The position numbers were made by a program, and so were the translations under genes. From the NCBI GenBank assembly GCA_945890485.1, contig CAMDCN010000001.1, forward strand, positions 496,001 to 560,000: a stretch of DNA of 64,000 nucleotides. The letters are read 5' to 3'. The notes beneath the pieces were generated by a model. It did no database searches. It was not told where the DNA came from and was given only the letters and a program-made list of their open reading frames with translations. Positions within the stretch are counted from its first letter, which is position 1, and the number at the start of each line of letters is the position of its first letter. This stretch comes from Candidatus Sulfopaludibacter sp. SbA3. Its GTDB lineage: Bacteria; Acidobacteriota; Terriglobia; Bryobacterales; Bryobacteraceae. Below are positions 18,837-29,403 of the stretch, piece by piece.

Positions 18837-20192
18837 ATGGGGTGGCTTCGAATCGGGGCGCTGTGTCTGCTGGCCGGTAGCGCGCCGGCGGCGACGCTGT
18901 CCGGGGTGCTCTTAGATCATCGCTCGGGTTACCCACTGTCACGGTCGCTGGTGCGATTGGAGCCGTTGCCGGGGTCACCGATGGGCCTCCGAACTCTTCA
19001 GACGCGATCGGGGCGGTCCGGGCAGTTTCAATTTGTTTCCGTGCCGGCGGGCCAGTACCGGGTGATGGCTACGCGGACGGGCTATTTTCCGGCGGCGACG
19101 GCGCGTCCACTGCGTTTGACCGGAGACGACGCGCCTTTCGTGGAGTTGCGGGCGCGCCGGGTCGGGGCGATAACGGGGACGGTGTTGGACGAAAACGGAA
19201 TCGGCATTGCAGGGGCATCCGTGGTGGCCTACCCAGCCACGTTGCCATTGCGGGTGGCGGCAACGGGAAAAACTGACGACCGGGGGATCTTCCGCATTGC
19301 TGGGCTGATGCCGGGCAAGTTCTGGGTTCGGACGGCGGCGCACACGATGGAGGACGGGTCGGGGCTATTGCCGACTTTTAGTCCGCAGGCGCGGCAGGCA
19401 CGGGATAGCCGGATGTTTGCCGTGCAACTCGATGCCGATACGCCAGACGCCGATGTGCGGCCGGACGGTGGGAGCCTGCTGACTTTGACGATCCAGGTGC
19501 TCTGTACGGCGGGCCCGGCGATGCTGACGCTGACGTCAGAGACGACGCGGCACATGGTGAATGCGCCGTGCGGCGGCGAGACGGTGATTCGCGATTTGGC
19601 GCCGGGGCGATACGAGCTACTCGGCGTCTCGCCCGATGGGAGTCGCGCAGCACACTGGTACACCGATCTGGCCACCAACGCGACCCGGGGGATTCAGTTG
19701 ACGGAGTTGCCGACGGTGGTTCTGCAGGCACCTGGCTTTGGGCGACGGATCGATCCCTACGAGGCATCTGCGTTCGTCGCGATTCCGGCTCGTCAGAGCA
19801 CATTGCTGCCTGGTTTTTGGGAGTTCCGGGCCGCCACGCCGCTAGAGCGGTACGCTGAGCCGCGGCAGGAATATTTAGCCACGGCGGCGTATCGCCCGCT
19901 GCGGCCGCTGGTTTCCGGAGAAGGCGGCCGCGTTGAGGGGCGCGTGAAGAGTTCGCCGGGCATTTTCGTGCTGCTATGGGCGGTTTCCGACAGGAACAAG
20001 GAGATCCTGGGCGGGCCGCGGCAGGTGGTCGCCGACGTCGAGGGACGGTTCGTTTTCCCCGGCCTGCCGCCGGGAGATTACCAGATGATGGCGACCTACG
20101 ACCAATCGGCTCTGGATTCTGAGACTCTGGTAGAAGCCTATGCGGTGAACGTGGGCCAAACAACGGTCGTCGAACTCGCTCCTTCAAATTAA
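18837..20192 (+). CDS. Secreted protein with carboxypeptidase-regulatory-like repeats
   Basis: The open frame extends 5' to 18612, but I start at the ATG at 18837 because a clean signal peptide begins there (MGWLRIGALCLLAGSAPA), giving 451 residues. Two or more CarboxypepD_reg-like beta-sandwich modules are visible: LSGVLLDHRSGYPLSRSLV, GTVLDENGIGIAGASVVAYP, and one at the C-terminus ending in FPGLPPGDYQMMATY. No enzymatic motif is seen. Such proteins are abundant in Acidobacteria and are probably extracytoplasmic binding or scaffold proteins. Confidence 0.8.
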   Translation: MGWLRIGALCLLAGSAPAATLSGVLLDHRSGYPLSRSLVRLEPLPGSPMGLRTLQTRSGRSGQFQFVSVPAGQYRVMATRTGYFPAATARPLRLTGDDAPFVELRARRVGAITGTVLDENGIGIAGASVVAYPATLPLRVAATGKTDDRGIFRIAGLMPGKFWVRTAAHTMEDGSGLLPTFSPQARQARDSRMFAVQLDADTPDADVRPDGGSLLTLTIQVLCTAGPAMLTLTSETTRHMVNAPCGGETVIRDLAPGRYELLGVSPDGSRAAHWYTDLATNATRGIQLTELPTVVLQAPGFGRRIDPYEASAFVAIPARQSTLLPGFWEFRAATPLERYAEPRQEYLATAAYRPLRPLVSGEGGRVEGRVKSSPGIFVLLWAVSDRNKEILGGPRQVVADVEGRFVFPGLPPGDYQMMATYDQSALDSETLVEAYAVNVGQTTVVELAPSN

Positions 20193-20230
20193 GGAACACT
20201 TCATCCTGTCCGATACGTCAGCAAATATAC

Positions 20231-21166
20231 ATGCATCGCTCCATCCTTCTTCTCGCACCACTATTCCTTTTGGCCGCGTGTTCCAGTCAGCGGACCTCGG
20301 TGATGCTCGATCCCGCGCTGCTGCCGCTGATTCCTGGTGACACAATCAGCATGGGAGGGATTCGGTTCGACGCTTTCCAAAAGACCGAAACCTGGAAGCG
20401 GCTGGCGGCTTCACCGCAATGGAGCCGGCAGATGGATGAGTTTACGAAGGAGGTGGGCTTCGATCCGCGGAAGGACCTGATGGAGATTCTGTGGGCGTCG
20501 AACGGGAAAGAATCTCTATTCTTCGTGCGAAATCGCTTCTCGCAAATGAATATCGAACCGTTGGTGCGTCGGGAAGGATTTCAGCGCTTGGCCTACAAGG
20601 GGTACCCGCTGCTGGGGGATGAAGAGTTCGCCGCACTGTTCATGAACGCCTCGACGGCGGTGGTCGGCCGGACGGCTCGTCTGCGCCAGATTATTGACTC
20701 CCGGGACTCTGGCCCAGGAAACGTCTCAAAGGAGCTGCTGGCCAAGGCGGAGACGATTCCCGCGAGTGCGCACCTGTGGATGGTGGCGACCCCAGCCGCG
20801 TTGCCTAAGTTCGAAGCCGATTCGGCCGGCACGTCAAACATGCTGGCCAATTTGCCGCGGCTTTTGAATGGGGTGCAGTATTTGACGATTGCGCTCGATA
20901 TGACCAGCGGGGTGGATGCGCAGGCGGTGGCCTACTGCGTCGACGACCAGTGCGCCAAGCAGTGGCAAAACACGATCAAGGGCTTGGCTGGGATCGCCCG
21001 CATCACGCTTCCGGAGGCGCAGCGGACGCAGATGCTTCCGCTGCTCGATAGTGTCGAAGTTCAGGTGAACGGGACGTCCACAACCACCAAGTTCAAAGCA
21101 GATCTGGCTACTTTGGAGCGGTTGCAGTCTACTTTTTCGGCAGAGGTATCGCGGCGCCCAAATTAA
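20231..21166 (+). CDS. Putative lipoprotein of unknown function
   Basis: A 311-residue protein with a lipoprotein signal (MHRSILLLAPLFLLAAC, lipobox LAAC). The mature part has no recognised catalytic motif. It shows repeated mixed alpha/beta segments such as DTISMGGIRFDAF and AHLWMVATPAALPKF, reminiscent of acidobacterial paralogues that monitor or bind envelope components. It starts 38 nt after the preceding stop. The last 38 bp overlap the 3' end of the ferredoxin gene on the opposite strand. Confidence 0.8.
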   Translation: MHRSILLLAPLFLLAACSSQRTSVMLDPALLPLIPGDTISMGGIRFDAFQKTETWKRLAASPQWSRQMDEFTKEVGFDPRKDLMEILWASNGKESLFFVRNRFSQMNIEPLVRREGFQRLAYKGYPLLGDEEFAALFMNASTAVVGRTARLRQIIDSRDSGPGNVSKELLAKAETIPASAHLWMVATPAALPKFEADSAGTSNMLANLPRLLNGVQYLTIALDMTSGVDAQAVAYCVDDQCAKQWQNTIKGLAGIARITLPEAQRTQMLPLLDSVEVQVNGTSTTTKFKADLATLERLQSTFSAEVSRRPN

Positions 21167-21527
21167 TGGAACCGCCGCCTTCGCTGACATAGTTCCGATT
21201 CCAGTCAGGAATCAGCACCGTGACGTCGCCCTGGACGACACATTGGCATCCGAGGCGGGAATGCAGCGTCAACCCTGCCGCCGTTTCGACGCGATCGGCT
21301 TCATCGTCTTCCATTTCGGAGAGGTTCCGGTCTCCCGCCTTCACGATGACGTGGCACGTGGTACACGCGCAGCTACCGCCACACGCGTGCTCCAGATGCA
21401 CCCCGTGGTTTAGCGCGATGTCGAGCAGGGAGCCCTGCAGACCATGATCCGAGTACGGCATCGTAGCGGGATCGTAGTCGATCGTGATGTTTTCGGGCAG
21501 GAAAGTAACCTTGGGCACAGACCTCAT
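21129..21527 (-). CDS. [2Fe-2S] ferredoxin, adrenodoxin/Isc type
   Basis: A 132-residue electron carrier when started at the ATG at 21527; the frame continues 5' to 21635 without homology. Cluster ligands fit the C-x5-C-x2-C pattern at Cys49, Cys55 and Cys58 (ACGGSCACTTCHV), with the fourth in RLGCQC near residue 94. DNDA-type acidic residues after the loop (SEMEDDEADRV) match Isc-type ferredoxins, which donate electrons in Fe-S cluster assembly or to hydroxylases. There is no isc operon next to it. Cys53 is an additional, non-ligand cysteine. Confidence 0.93.
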   Translation of the reverse strand: MRSVPKVTFLPENITIDYDPATMPYSDHGLQGSLLDIALNHGVHLEHACGGSCACTTCHVIVKAGDRNLSEMEDDEADRVETAAGLTLHSRLGCQCVVQGDVTVLIPDWNRNYVSEGGGSINLGAAIPLPKK

Positions 21528-21606
21528 TCTAGCGGTCGCGGAGGCCAACCCGCAAAGCGATGGCGATTCAAGATAACTCCTATCGGCTTTGGTATGATTG
21601 AAACTC

Positions 21607-21828
21607 ATGGATTCCCACTCCCGCAGTATTGCCAAAGCCGTCAGCTACCGGGTCCTCGGTTCGCTAGCGACGGCTGGCATCGTCTACTTCTTTAGTGGCG
21701 ACATCCGCGCTTCGGCAGGGGCTGGTATGATCGACTCGGTCGTGAAGATTGGGCTGTATTTCGTGCATGAACGCATATGGAACTACATTCCCTTGGGCCG
21801 TCCAAAGCCGCCGGAATACGAAATTTAG
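21607..21828 (+). CDS. DUF2061 small membrane protein
   Basis: A 73-residue protein with the DUF2061 pattern: SIAKAVSYRVLGSLATAG, a first transmembrane helix, SAGAGMIDSVVKIGLYFVHERIW and a short basic tail. A TTG three codons upstream (21598) is possible, but the ATG is preferred. Function unknown. In other bacteria such proteins are often near sulfur-assimilation or envelope genes. It is divergent from the ferredoxin gene. Confidence 0.85.
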   Translation: MDSHSRSIAKAVSYRVLGSLATAGIVYFFSGDIRASAGAGMIDSVVKIGLYFVHERIWNYIPLGRPKPPEYEI

Positions 21829-21943
21829 TTGAAATTGTACTAGTCCCATTGATCCGAACCCGCGCTTTTGCTTCCCCCTCCCTTCGTACGGGCCGCCCGG
21901 CCGTTCCACTCAAAATCCCCAGAAAATCGAAGTACCACAACCT

Positions 21944-21986
21944 AGTACCCGAGCCGCCCGGAGGTTGTAGCGGCGGTCTGGGTACT
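21944..21986 (+). promoter_or_regulatory. Large imperfect hairpin upstream of the PEP-CTERM gene
   Basis: A 7-bp outer stem (21944-21950 with 21980-21986) and a 6-bp inner stem (21953-21958 with 21972-21977) enclose a 13-nt loop. It lies in the 263-bp gap between the DUF2061 gene and the PEP-CTERM gene. There is no following T-run, so it is more likely a 5'-UTR structure or operator than a terminator. The same gap repeats the pentamer agtac several times. Confidence 0.4.
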
Positions 21987-22091
21987 GCCGTTCCTTAGTA
22001 CAGCGGTCCAATTGGGCGTTCCCGATGCGCCCCATAGACTCCGAATTGTCGCCGGAAAGACCATTAGCTCCCGGCCAATTCGGAGAACTGC

Positions 22092-22814
22092 ATGACCCTG
22101 AAATCACATTTGTTGATCGCTCTGGCTTCGGTCGCCCTCGCTGCACCGCTTTCGGCCACAACGGTAACAACCGGCCAGTGTGCTGGACCTGTTGCCTGGG
22201 GGTGCGTTGCCGCCCTTGATGTATTCAATATTTCGAACCCTGGTACGTTCCTTGACGGCTCCACTGACAGCCTTAGCGGCTTGAATGCGCAGGGCAATGT
22301 GCTCTACAGCGGCACACTTCGCACGGCTGTCTATCGCAATATTATCGGAACGCTGGATTTTTACTATCAGTTTGCCAACTCCTGGAGCTCTCCCGACTCG
22401 ATCAGCCGCATCACCATGGGCAGCTTCGCCGGGTTCACGACCAATATCGGCTACACCAACCAGAACATTGATGGATACGGCAACAGCGACGTGAACTTTC
22501 GCGGCACCACGGCCTACACTCCTCTTCAAGCGCCGCTAACCGGAGAGCGGGTGAGCGACGCTACCCTCGGCTTCAACTTCACGCCAGGTCCTTCGGGAAC
22601 CAAGATCAACCCCGGCGAGACTTCGTCCATCCTGGTGATTCGCACGAACGCCACCAGCTTCGATATCGGCTCCACGAGCATCATCAACGGCGCCACCGTC
22701 AATGTCGCGACCTTTGCTCCGACCGCTGACTCGAATGTTCCGGAACCCGCCACCTACGCTCTGATGGGCGCCGGCTTGGTGACTCTGGGTTTGTTCCGCC
22801 GCAACCGCAAGTAG
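22092..22814 (+). CDS. PEP-CTERM sorting-domain protein
   Basis: A 240-residue exported protein with an N-terminal signal peptide (MTLKSHLLIALASVALAAPLSA). The C-terminal tripartite sorting signal is VPEPATYAL, then a hydrophobic helix, then the basic end RRNRK. Such tails are recognised and cleaved by exosortase in bacteria that make exopolysaccharide. The body is beta-rich and Thr/Ser/Asn-rich with no enzyme motif, probably a surface or matrix protein. A ribosome binding site (cggaga) precedes the ATG. The gene ends at a strong terminator. No exosortase gene is in the window. Confidence 0.92.
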   Translation: MTLKSHLLIALASVALAAPLSATTVTTGQCAGPVAWGCVAALDVFNISNPGTFLDGSTDSLSGLNAQGNVLYSGTLRTAVYRNIIGTLDFYYQFANSWSSPDSISRITMGSFAGFTTNIGYTNQNIDGYGNSDVNFRGTTAYTPLQAPLTGERVSDATLGFNFTPGPSGTKINPGETSSILVIRTNATSFDIGSTSIINGATVNVATFAPTADSNVPEPATYALMGAGLVTLGLFRRNRK

Positions 22815-22840
22815 TCCGCCTTCTCCTCTTCCCTCCTTGC

Positions 22841-22889
22841 CGCCCGGCGGGACGTTCTAAAAAAACGTCCCGCCGGGCGATCTGTTTTT
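22841..22889 (+). terminator. Rho-independent terminator after the PEP-CTERM gene
   Basis: A perfect 16-bp stem (22841-22856 with 22864-22879), a 7-nt A-rich loop and a trailing T5 run at 22885-22889. It separates the PEP-CTERM gene from argS. The stem is nearly symmetrical apart from the T-run, and no converging gene uses it. Confidence 0.93.
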
Positions 22890-22907
22890 CGGCGAAAGCA
22901 GATTGGA

Positions 22908-24842
22908 TTGCTATACTTACAGGCAGTGCTCCATCAATTGGAAAGCCGCATTGTCGCGGCCGTCTCGCAGCATATTCTCATTCGTTACGGCCTGTCGACC
23001 CCGGTAGTTCTCGAACAACCCCGCCAGCCGTCCTTCGGTGAATTTGCTCTCCCCACAGCCTTTCAGCTCGCCCGCGAGTTGAAGAAGGCCCCGCGCGCCA
23101 TTGCGCAGGAACTGGTCGATGAACTGCCGGAGATTGAAGGGATTCGATCACTCGAAGTGGCTGGGAACGGCTACATCAACCTGCGGCTGGACCGTTCCGC
23201 ATTCGCGGCCGCCGTCGCCGCACCCGCTCCGCCGATGCCGGCCGGCGGCAAGGTTCTGATCGAGCACACGAGCATCAACCCGAACAAGGCGGCCCATATC
23301 GGCCACCTGCGGAACTCGATTCTCGGCGATACCTTTGTGCGGATGCTCCGCGCGGCCGGGCGGCAGGTGAACGTCCAGAACTACATCGACAATACTGGCG
23401 TGCAGGTGGCCGATGTCGTGGTTGGGTTCCACTTCCTCGAAGGCAAGTCGCTCGAGGAGGTGCGGGCGCTGATCGAAACGCCGCGCTTCGACTATCTGTG
23501 TTGGGATTTGTACGCGAAGGTGTCGCAAACCTATGCAACCGATGAGGCGTTGAAAGCTCGCCGGGCGGAGACGCTGCATGCCATTGAAGCCGGGCATGGG
23601 ATGCTGGCGGAGATGGGGTCTCTGGTGGCGGACAAAATTGTCGGCTACCACCTGGATACGATGCTGCGGCTGGGGATCGTCTATGACGCATTGCCGCGGG
23701 AGTCGGAGATTCTTTACCTCCACTTCTGGGCGGCGGCGTTTGAGCTGCTAAAAGAGCGCAAGGCGATCTACCTGGAAACCGAAGGCAAGAACAAAGGCTG
23801 CTGGGTGATGCCCGGCTCCGCGTTCTCTGACCATCGCGAGGACGAAGATTCGAAGGTGATCGTCCGGTCGAACGGTATCGTCACCTACGTCGGCAAGGAC
23901 ATTGCGTATCAGATGTGGAAGTTCGGCCTGCTGGGCAAGGACTTTTACTACCGTCATCTGCGGACGTATCCGGATGGGCATCCCTTATATGTGACATCCG
24001 CTTCGCCCGAGGGCGCGACGCCGGGAATCACCTTTTCGGGCAATGAGCGCGTTTACAACGTCATCGATTCGCGGCAGAGCTACTTGCAGGATGTGGTGCA
24101 GGCTGGCCTCCGGGCGCTGGGGCATCCGAAGGAAGCTGAGAACTCGATCCACTTCTCGTATGAGATGGTGGCGTTGACACCGCGGACTTGCGGGGAACTT
24201 GGGATTGAGTTGACAGACGAGGATCGCGCGCGGCCCTACGTCGAAGTTTCGGGCCGGAAGGGTCTCGGCGTGAAGGCCGACGACCTGATCGACAAGCTCA
24301 TCGCGGCCGCCCAGCGGGAAGTGGACTCGCGGAACGAAAACGAACCCGGTGAAACTCGGCGTCAAGTGGCGGAAACGATCGCGATCGGCGCGTTGCGGTA
24401 CTTCATGCTGAAGTTCACCCGGCCTACCGTGATCGCATTTGACTTCCAGGAAGCGCTCAGCTTCACGGGGGAGACCGGGCCCTACATCCAGTACGCGGCT
24501 GTCCGCGCGGGGAAAATTCTGGCGAAGGCGGATTCGGCGCCGGCGCTGCCCGCGAACTTGGGGCCAATCCTGGAAGACGAAGAGCTGTGGCAATCGCTGC
24601 TTGCCGCCTTCCGGACCGATTCGGCGCTTGCCTTGGCGATCAATGCCGATGAGCCGGCCCACATGGCTCGCTATGCCTTCCAACTCGCTCAGGCCTACAG
24701 CAACTTCTATCAGAAGTTCCCTGTGCTGATCGAGACCAACCCCGAAAAGCGCGATTTCCTTCTCTGGCTTACGGCGGCCTATCGCACTCAACTCGTCCGC
24801 ACCCTCAACCTTCTCGGCATCGCCGTTCCCGCATTCATGTAA
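22908..24842 (+). CDS. argS: Arginyl-tRNA synthetase
   Basis: Class I synthetase that charges tRNA-Arg. The 644-residue form starts at TTG 22908; a GTG at 22926 is an equally plausible start and has a better spaced purine stretch. The N-terminal Add1 domain contains GFGEFALP-like SFGEFALPTAF. The HIGH motif is at residues 130-133 (AAHIGHLRNS). The C-terminal DALR anticodon-binding domain includes GETGPYIQYAAVRAGKIL and ends in LLGIAVPAFM. A KMSKS lysine is not conserved in its usual form, as in many ArgS proteins. acnA begins 24 nt downstream. Confidence 0.96.
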   Translation: MLYLQAVLHQLESRIVAAVSQHILIRYGLSTPVVLEQPRQPSFGEFALPTAFQLARELKKAPRAIAQELVDELPEIEGIRSLEVAGNGYINLRLDRSAFAAAVAAPAPPMPAGGKVLIEHTSINPNKAAHIGHLRNSILGDTFVRMLRAAGRQVNVQNYIDNTGVQVADVVVGFHFLEGKSLEEVRALIETPRFDYLCWDLYAKVSQTYATDEALKARRAETLHAIEAGHGMLAEMGSLVADKIVGYHLDTMLRLGIVYDALPRESEILYLHFWAAAFELLKERKAIYLETEGKNKGCWVMPGSAFSDHREDEDSKVIVRSNGIVTYVGKDIAYQMWKFGLLGKDFYYRHLRTYPDGHPLYVTSASPEGATPGITFSGNERVYNVIDSRQSYLQDVVQAGLRALGHPKEAENSIHFSYEMVALTPRTCGELGIELTDEDRARPYVEVSGRKGLGVKADDLIDKLIAAAQREVDSRNENEPGETRRQVAETIAIGALRYFMLKFTRPTVIAFDFQEALSFTGETGPYIQYAAVRAGKILAKADSAPALPANLGPILEDEELWQSLLAAFRTDSALALAINADEPAHMARYAFQLAQAYSNFYQKFPVLIETNPEKRDFLLWLTAAYRTQLVRTLNLLGIAVPAFM

Positions 24843-24866
24843 GTTAATAAGGGTTACATCATCATC

Positions 24867-27494
<2,628 letters not shown>

Positions 27495-27517
27495 CGGTAT
27501 CCTGGTCCCGGAGAACT

Positions 27518-27679
27518 GAAGGCTCCAAGCTTTCGTCCATCGCCAAGCTGTTCGCAGCCGAAGCTTGGACTCTCCGGGGTTACCCCGGGGATTTGACCGC
27601 ACTACGCAACACTCGTGCGGGAACCTAACTGCGCTTCACGCAGACCTGTTCCCGCCCTGCCCGGCACGTTGGAGCCTTC
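27518..27679 (+). ncRNA. Candidate retron msr-msd non-coding RNA
   Basis: A 162-nt region bounded by a perfect 11-bp inverted repeat, a1 at 27518-27528 and a2 at 27669-27679. Just inside a1 is an AGC (27528-27530) whose G27529 is the candidate branching guanosine. The msr part has two hairpins: 27543-27549 with 27562-27568, and a 9-bp TTA-looped stem 27571-27579 with 27583-27591 that includes one G-T pair. The msd part is one long hairpin: 27614-27618 with 27664-27668, 27619-27624 with 27648-27653, and an inner 5-bp stem 27629-27633 with 27639-27643. It ends exactly at a2. The reverse transcriptase ATG follows 14 nt later. This is the canonical retron layout. msr and msd limits are inferred from pairing only. 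Confidence 0.85.
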
Positions 27680-27693
27680 TCCACCAATTTGTT

Positions 27694-28854
27694 ATGTTGG
27701 CCCATCGCATCCTGGTTCAGTCGCTGCTCGCGGGGCCTCTTACCCGCGAAGAATGCCGGGTGCGTGCAATGGAGACCTTAGGCGCTGCGAATCAGTGGCT
27801 CGATCCCTTTATCGATCGATTCGTGGACAAATTCTCCACCCGCCCGCGGATACAGACGGCGATGGAATTTCTGTGGGCCGATACCGCCGTTCCCCGCCGG
27901 CTTTCCGTCGTCAATTGCCTGCCGTCTCCTCCGCAATCGCTTCCGGTGTGGCCGACTCCGAGACTGCCAGCGCTCACCGACGTGGCTGATTTCCTGTGCA
28001 TCACGGTTGGCGAACTGACGTGGTTCACGAGCCTCCGCCGGCCGTCCCACTATCACGAGCAATGGATTCCGAAGCGCTCCGGCGGCATGCGGCTACTCGC
28101 CGTGCCCAAACCCCGGCTTAAGGCCCTCCAGCGGGTGATTCTTGCTGAACTGCTTTCGGCCATCCCTACCCATTCAGCCGCCCATGGATTCTGCCCAGGC
28201 CGGTCGATCCACACCTTCGTCGCCCCGCACCTCAGGCCGCCGGCGCTGTTGCGTCTCGACCTGGCGGACTTCTTTCCCTCGATCCGGTTTCCGCGGGTCG
28301 CCGCATTTTTCCGCACCGCCGGCTATCCGGAATCGGTCGCCGATGCTCTTGCCGCTCTCTGCACGCACGACGGTTCCCTGCCCCAGGGCGCGCCAACCTC
28401 GCCCGCGCTCGCCAATGCTCTCGCCTACCGGCTGGACTGCCGGCTCACCGGACTGGCCCGGTCAGCCGGTTTGCAATACACTCGTTACGCCGACGATTTG
28501 GCGTTTTCCGGCGCGGCGTTAACGCGCACCTTTCTTCCTCACGTCGCAGCAATCGTCCTGGAGGAGGGGTTCACGCCCAACTACCGGAAGACGCGGCTGA
28601 TGCTTCCAGCGCAACGGCAACACCTCACAGGACTGACACTCAACGAGAAGCCCAACCTTGCCCGCCCGGTCTACGACGCGCTCAAGGCCGTCCTTACGAA
28701 CTGCCTACGCCATGGGCCCGCGACCCAAAACCACGAAGGTCATCCCGCGTTTCGCGAACACTTGCAAGGCCGGGTGGCGCACGCGCGGGCCGTCAATCCC
28801 GGCAAGGGAGCACGTCTGCAGGCGCTGTTTGATGCGATTATTTGGCCGTCGTAG
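27694..28854 (+). CDS. Retron-type reverse transcriptase
   Basis: Reverse transcriptase expected to make branched msDNA from the adjacent ncRNA. I start at the ATG at 27694 (386 residues); the frame is open to 27565, but that part lies in the ncRNA hairpins. An alpha-helical N-terminal extension (about residues 1-110) precedes the RT core: WIPKRSGGMRLLAVPKP (RT1), HGFCPGRSIH (from 164), LDLADFFPSI with Asp189, LPQGAPTSPALANAL, and the catalytic YADD at 265-268. The thumb has LTGLTLN (LTG at 311-313), matching the VTG of retron RTs. The NAxxH motif is FVAPH (175-179), keeping only the His. The overall pattern resembles myxobacterial Mx162-type enzymes. It overlaps a converging nuclease gene by 17 bp. 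Confidence 0.92.
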   Translation: MLAHRILVQSLLAGPLTREECRVRAMETLGAANQWLDPFIDRFVDKFSTRPRIQTAMEFLWADTAVPRRLSVVNCLPSPPQSLPVWPTPRLPALTDVADFLCITVGELTWFTSLRRPSHYHEQWIPKRSGGMRLLAVPKPRLKALQRVILAELLSAIPTHSAAHGFCPGRSIHTFVAPHLRPPALLRLDLADFFPSIRFPRVAAFFRTAGYPESVADALAALCTHDGSLPQGAPTSPALANALAYRLDCRLTGLARSAGLQYTRYADDLAFSGAALTRTFLPHVAAIVLEEGFTPNYRKTRLMLPAQRQHLTGLTLNEKPNLARPVYDALKAVLTNCLRHGPATQNHEGHPAFREHLQGRVAHARAVNPGKGARLQALFDAIIWPS

Positions 28855-29392
28855 GGAAGATCGAGTTCACCGCCAACGTCCCGCCGCCGAATAGCGCTAA
28901 GGGGATTTCTTGGTCGCGGTGATAGAAGGCGAAGGAGCCGCCCGGTTTGGCCACGCGGACGGTCTCCCGTTCCGAGTCGACGACCCAGAACTCGGAGCAT
29001 CCCGTCGCCAGGCACAGCTCTTCCCGTTCATACATCTCACTAGCGGAGTTCGAAGGGCTGAGCACTTCGATGATCAGGTCCGGAGAGCCGGCAATATTGT
29101 CTTCAGGATCGGCAGCGGCAAATCGATCTTGCCGTACAAATGCGACGTCAGCAGCTCGCAACTCATGTTCCGGCAATGGCCTGAAAGCCAGTTCCGTGTC
29201 GAGCCAGCCGCGCGACTCCGCAGCCGCTTCCAGCAATTTGAAGAGCCGCCGCTGTATGATGGCATGTTTCAGTTTTGGCCGTGTCATCGGCACCACCTCG
29301 CCCCGCTGCAGTTCAAAGTCAAAGTCCCCAGCCGCCTCCGGCAATGCCTGGAACTCTGCCACCGTCATCCGTTTTGTCGCAGCGACCACCAT
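28838..29392 (-). CDS. Uma2-family (DUF820) putative endonuclease
   Basis: A 184-residue protein of the PD-(D/E)XK-fold Uma2 family. The core SPDLIIEVLSPSNS carries the acidic metal ligands, followed by a LCLATGCSEFWVVD segment. EPEFAFRP-like TELAFRPLPEHELRAADVAFV precedes it. The ATG has a strong ribosome binding site (aaggaggt). Uma2 genes are highly expanded in Acidobacteria and Cyanobacteria and have no settled function. The 3' end overlaps the retron RT by 17 bp in convergent orientation, so it is not in the retron operon. Confidence 0.9.
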   Translation of the reverse strand: MVVAATKRMTVAEFQALPEAAGDFDFELQRGEVVPMTRPKLKHAIIQRRLFKLLEAAAESRGWLDTELAFRPLPEHELRAADVAFVRQDRFAAADPEDNIAGSPDLIIEVLSPSNSASEMYEREELCLATGCSEFWVVDSERETVRVAKPGGSFAFYHRDQEIPLALFGGGTLAVNSIFPTTAK

Positions 29393-29403
29393 GCCTTACC
29401 TCC

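Noticed and set aside
27571-27591. 9-bp TTA-looped hairpin as a terminator for acnA
   Set aside because: It has no T-run and fits as an internal msr hairpin of the retron RNA.
27565-27693. 43-codon N-terminal extension of the reverse transcriptase (TTG start)
   Set aside because: It is encoded by the msr/msd hairpins and a2 repeat. The ATG at 27694 gives a protein starting at the conserved helical region.
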